Shown piece after piece: positions 3,728 to 5,582 of a stretch of DNA of 5,582 nucleotides. The first letter of the stretch is position 1. The number at the start of each line of letters is the position of its first letter. Origin of the DNA: an archaeon (GTDB lineage: Archaea > Thermoproteota > QMWL01); the NCBI GenBank assembly GCA_003661605.2, contig QMWL02000049.1, positions 1 to 5,582 of the forward strand, given 5' to 3'. The position numbers and the translations under genes are program-made. The notes under the pieces were generated by a model that saw nothing but the letters and a program-made list of their open reading frames with translations, had not been told where the DNA came from and did not search any database.

Positions 3728-5582
3728 GCGTGGCAAGCACCTCCTTCAGTAAGAGCGGCAATACTGCCACAGCATCGAACATTCTCCTACTGGTCAGCAA
3801 ACGTGTCCGATATACAGGTAGTAGCAGCACTAGGAGTAAGCGACCGCAACGGTGATCAAGTACCTGATACGCTGCTCATAGGAAGGACCTCTGATAATGC
3901 AACAAAGCTCGTACTCCTCGACGGATGTGATGGAAGTATAGTTAAGGAGGCGTTGGAGGAGGGCAATCCCAAGGAGGCGGTTGCGGGGAACTGGTTTGTT
4001 GCAGTACTTGCTCAAGTCGATACGTATGACTACGTAGTCTACGTGTACAGCTTCGATTTGGAGAAGGTTAGCCGTATGTATCAGAGCAACAAGATCGTAA
4101 AAAACCTGCGAACAATTACTGGGGAGGATATCGTCTGGCAGTACGTATGGGTTGGATACTATGCAGGAATTCGGCGTTGTAGCCCCTATGGAAACATTCT
4201 TAACGACATTGTGGTCGAGTATTGCTACCTGTACACATATACGCCAGTACCCCCTCGTTACATTGTATACTTCACCTGGAGCGATACTGCAGGGAACTGG
4301 ATCACCTTATACGATCTTGAACAAAGTGCAGATATCGATTATGTGAAGGATCCTAACGCATTAGACATTCTCTACAAGTATCGTGCTGATGCGGTATCAA
4401 ATAGTACTGCAGTATATGTAAGAACCACAAGCACAGATACAGTACTTGGTTCTATCCACATTGCGAATAACAGCATCAACTACATCTATCAAAGATACAT
4501 AGATTCTCCAAACGTATTCGCAGTAATTGATGATGTTAATGATAATGGATATCGGGATGTTCTTGTTGAAGATGAGGGGAAGGTGATCGTAGTAGATGGA
4601 GGAACTTTTGACAACGTACACACGCTTTCCTCGGTTGGTGTAGGTGAGATCGAATCCATAACTGCTCTCACAAACTTCCTTAACGATACCTATCACGAAG
4701 TAGGAATCTTGCTTCAAAACGAGACTTTTATGCTACTTCAGATCCCTCCAGGAAGCGCGCTTGAACACATAGGATGGTACTGTGGGCGCTACTACTTCGC
4801 TGCAGCGGTAGGGTGTTCTGACGGTGCTTCACGAGTAATGCTTGCTAACAAAACGACAGCAATGTGCATCTGGGGCGGTGCAGACTATACAACTCCCTAC
4901 GGCAATATTCTAAGACCTCAAGACGGAAGTGCGCTTCAGCCAGGAGATGTTGAAATACTCGCAAGTGCGAGAGATACGGAAAGTGGAGTAAGTCATGTAG
5001 TTGTATGCGTTGAGGAGAGTGGACAAAGTGTTGAGCTTCAGAGAATAAGTGATACGCTGTTTTACGGTACCCTACGGCTAGATCAGGAGGGAAAGTACAC
5101 GCTTGCGTTGCAAGTGTTTGACAGGGTGGGGAGGAGATATACTTGTTGGTCGCGCATCATAGTAGATGCCACACCACCGGTACTTGAGTACGTAGAGCCC
5201 GCTAACAATAGTGTGTTAGGTCATGGTGTCTTTCGATTGGCGTGGTCGTGGGTTGATGAGGATAGCGGGGTTGCGAACTGCTACTATGCTATTGATGATT
5301 CTGAGCTATATCCTGTGTCTGCAGAGGGGTACTGCTGGCTTAACGTAAGCGAGGGTAAGCACCGAATCACCTTACTGGCTCAAGATTATGCAGGAAACAA
5401 CGTTTCTACTTGCATTTACGTTATCGTTGATACCTCACCACCACAGTGCTGTATCCTATACCCGTCCTCAAAAGCTATCGTAAGCGCTTCATTTACAGTA
5501 ACATGGGTAGCTAGCGACGCCATAAGCTACATCGCGTACTCAGAGGTATCCATAGACGACGGTTCTTGGGTGCGTGTAAGCG
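3674..5582 (+). CDS. Large secreted protein with propeller-like repeats and Ig-like domains, 3' end outside the window
   Basis: An ATG at 3674 opens a frame with no stop for 636 codons, to the window edge. The N-terminus is a signal peptide: Asn-Arg-Trp, a hydrophobic core (LLAMLMLGIVAA), and Ala-Ser-Ala (16-18) as the likely cleavage site. Residues about 40-415 contain two related halves. Each has an FG-GAP/VCBS-like calcium-loop motif (DRNGDQVPD, 57-65; DVNDNGYRD, 287-295), a following strand ending in DG (83-84; 308-309) and a later PYGNIL (171-176; 408-413), suggesting a beta-propeller. From about 411 come Ig-like or FN3-like repeats bounded by VDATPP (497-502) and VDTSPP (585-590); a third repeat is cut by the window end. 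Thirteen cysteines are present, including equivalent pairs Cys445/Cys491 and Cys536/Cys580. There are ten N-x-S/T sequons (43, 75, 243, 265, 337, 349, 392, 511, 557, 576). It probably acts at or outside the cell surface, as an adhesin, S-layer-associated protein or binding protein; no enzyme motif is seen. It lies 21 bases after the PTPS gene, in the same frame, without a visible ribosome-binding site. Confidence 0.88.
   Translation, partial: MNRWLLAMLMLGIVAASAAWQAPPSVRAAILPQHRTFSYWSANVSDIQVVAALGVSDRNGDQVPDTLLIGRTSDNATKLVLLDGCDGSIVKEALEEGNPKEAVAGNWFVAVLAQVDTYDYVVYVYSFDLEKVSRMYQSNKIVKNLRTITGEDIVWQYVWVGYYAGIRRCSPYGNILNDIVVEYCYLYTYTPVPPRYIVYFTWSDTAGNWITLYDLEQSADIDYVKDPNALDILYKYRADAVSNSTAVYVRTTSTDTVLGSIHIANNSINYIYQRYIDSPNVFAVIDDVNDNGYRDVLVEDEGKVIVVDGGTFDNVHTLSSVGVGEIESITALTNFLNDTYHEVGILLQNETFMLLQIPPGSALEHIGWYCGRYYFAAAVGCSDGASRVMLANKTTAMCIWGGADYTTPYGNILRPQDGSALQPGDVEILASARDTESGVSHVVVCVEESGQSVELQRISDTLFYGTLRLDQEGKYTLALQVFDRVGRRYTCWSRIIVDATPPVLEYVEPANNSVLGHGVFRLAWSWVDEDSGVANCYYAIDDSELYPVSAEGYCWLNVSEGKHRITLLAQDYAGNNVSTCIYVIVDTSPPQCCILYPSSKAIVSASFTVTWVASDAISYIAYSEVSIDDGSWVRVS
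4895..5582 (+). repeat. Tandem Ig-like domain repeats inside the secreted protein
   Basis: Three units can be read in protein, starting near residues 408, 501 and 589 (spacing about 93 and 88). Each begins with a Pro-rich start, then a xxP-x-(D/N)-(G/N)-S or YPSS turn and a strand. The first two have a D-x-(E/D)-SG-V segment (in ARDTESGVSH and WVDEDSGVAN) and end with an (R/S)-x-T-C strand that leads into VD-x-(T/S)-PP. The second also has the bacterial-Ig-like hallmark AQDYAGN. DNA identity between units is low, so these are old structural repeats and not recent tandem duplications. The third unit is truncated and lacks the equivalent of the first conserved Cys. Confidence 0.7.

Noticed and set aside
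3670..3855. 61-codon plus-strand frame starting at TTG 3670
   Set aside because: Overlaps the signal peptide and N-terminus of the secreted protein in another frame; Ser-rich shadow sequence.
4397..4717. 106-codon minus-strand open frame
   Set aside because: Lies entirely antisense to the secreted-protein gene, which has a continuous frame and recognisable domains; no motif of its own.

Overview
The window looks archaeal, probably a thermophilic or otherwise uncultivated member of the Thermoproteota-like lineages. The lineage guess is weak. The archaeal call rests on the DUF447 flavoprotein family, a small C4 zinc-ribbon protein, a winged-helix regulator fused to two membrane helices, starts that are mostly GTG or TTG, the lack of convincing Shine-Dalgarno sites, and a secreted protein with Ig-like repeats and many N-glycosylation sequons. 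Coding is very dense. Genes overlap or sit within about 50 bases of each other, and no stretch over 300 bases lacks a gene.

Layout. At 1-257 is the 3' part of a gene whose product ends like a PD-(D/E)XK nuclease fold. At 285-1115 is a BtpA-family TIM-barrel protein, followed with a short overlap by a DUF447 FMN-binding-type protein that ends at 1740. These three run on the plus strand and look like one transcription unit. On the minus strand, a stand-alone class II glutamine amidotransferase (2704 to 1928) is overlapped by a zinc-ribbon protein (1935 to 1702). The zinc-ribbon gene ends inside the 3' end of the DUF447 gene, so the two units collide tail to tail with 39 shared bases. A 49-base divergent spacer (2705-2753) separates the amidotransferase from a second plus-strand unit. 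That unit holds an ArsR-type winged-helix protein with two C-terminal membrane segments (2754-3233), a QueD/6-pyruvoyl-tetrahydropterin synthase family enzyme coupled to it by a TTGA overlap (3230-3652), and a large secreted protein that begins at 3674 and is still open at the window edge.

The most notable object is the secreted protein: 636 residues without a stop. It has a signal peptide and a region that appears to be a diverged internal duplication (period about 230 residues, each half carrying an Asp/Asn/Gly calcium-loop-like motif and a PYGNIL motif). Ig-like domains separated by VD-x-(T/S)-PP linkers follow, with regularly placed cysteine pairs. The metabolic genes point loosely at pterin or deazapurine chemistry (PTPS/QueD) and a flavin-type protein (DUF447), but nothing here proves that they share a pathway. 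I see no RNA gene, CRISPR array, transposon or terminator that I can support.
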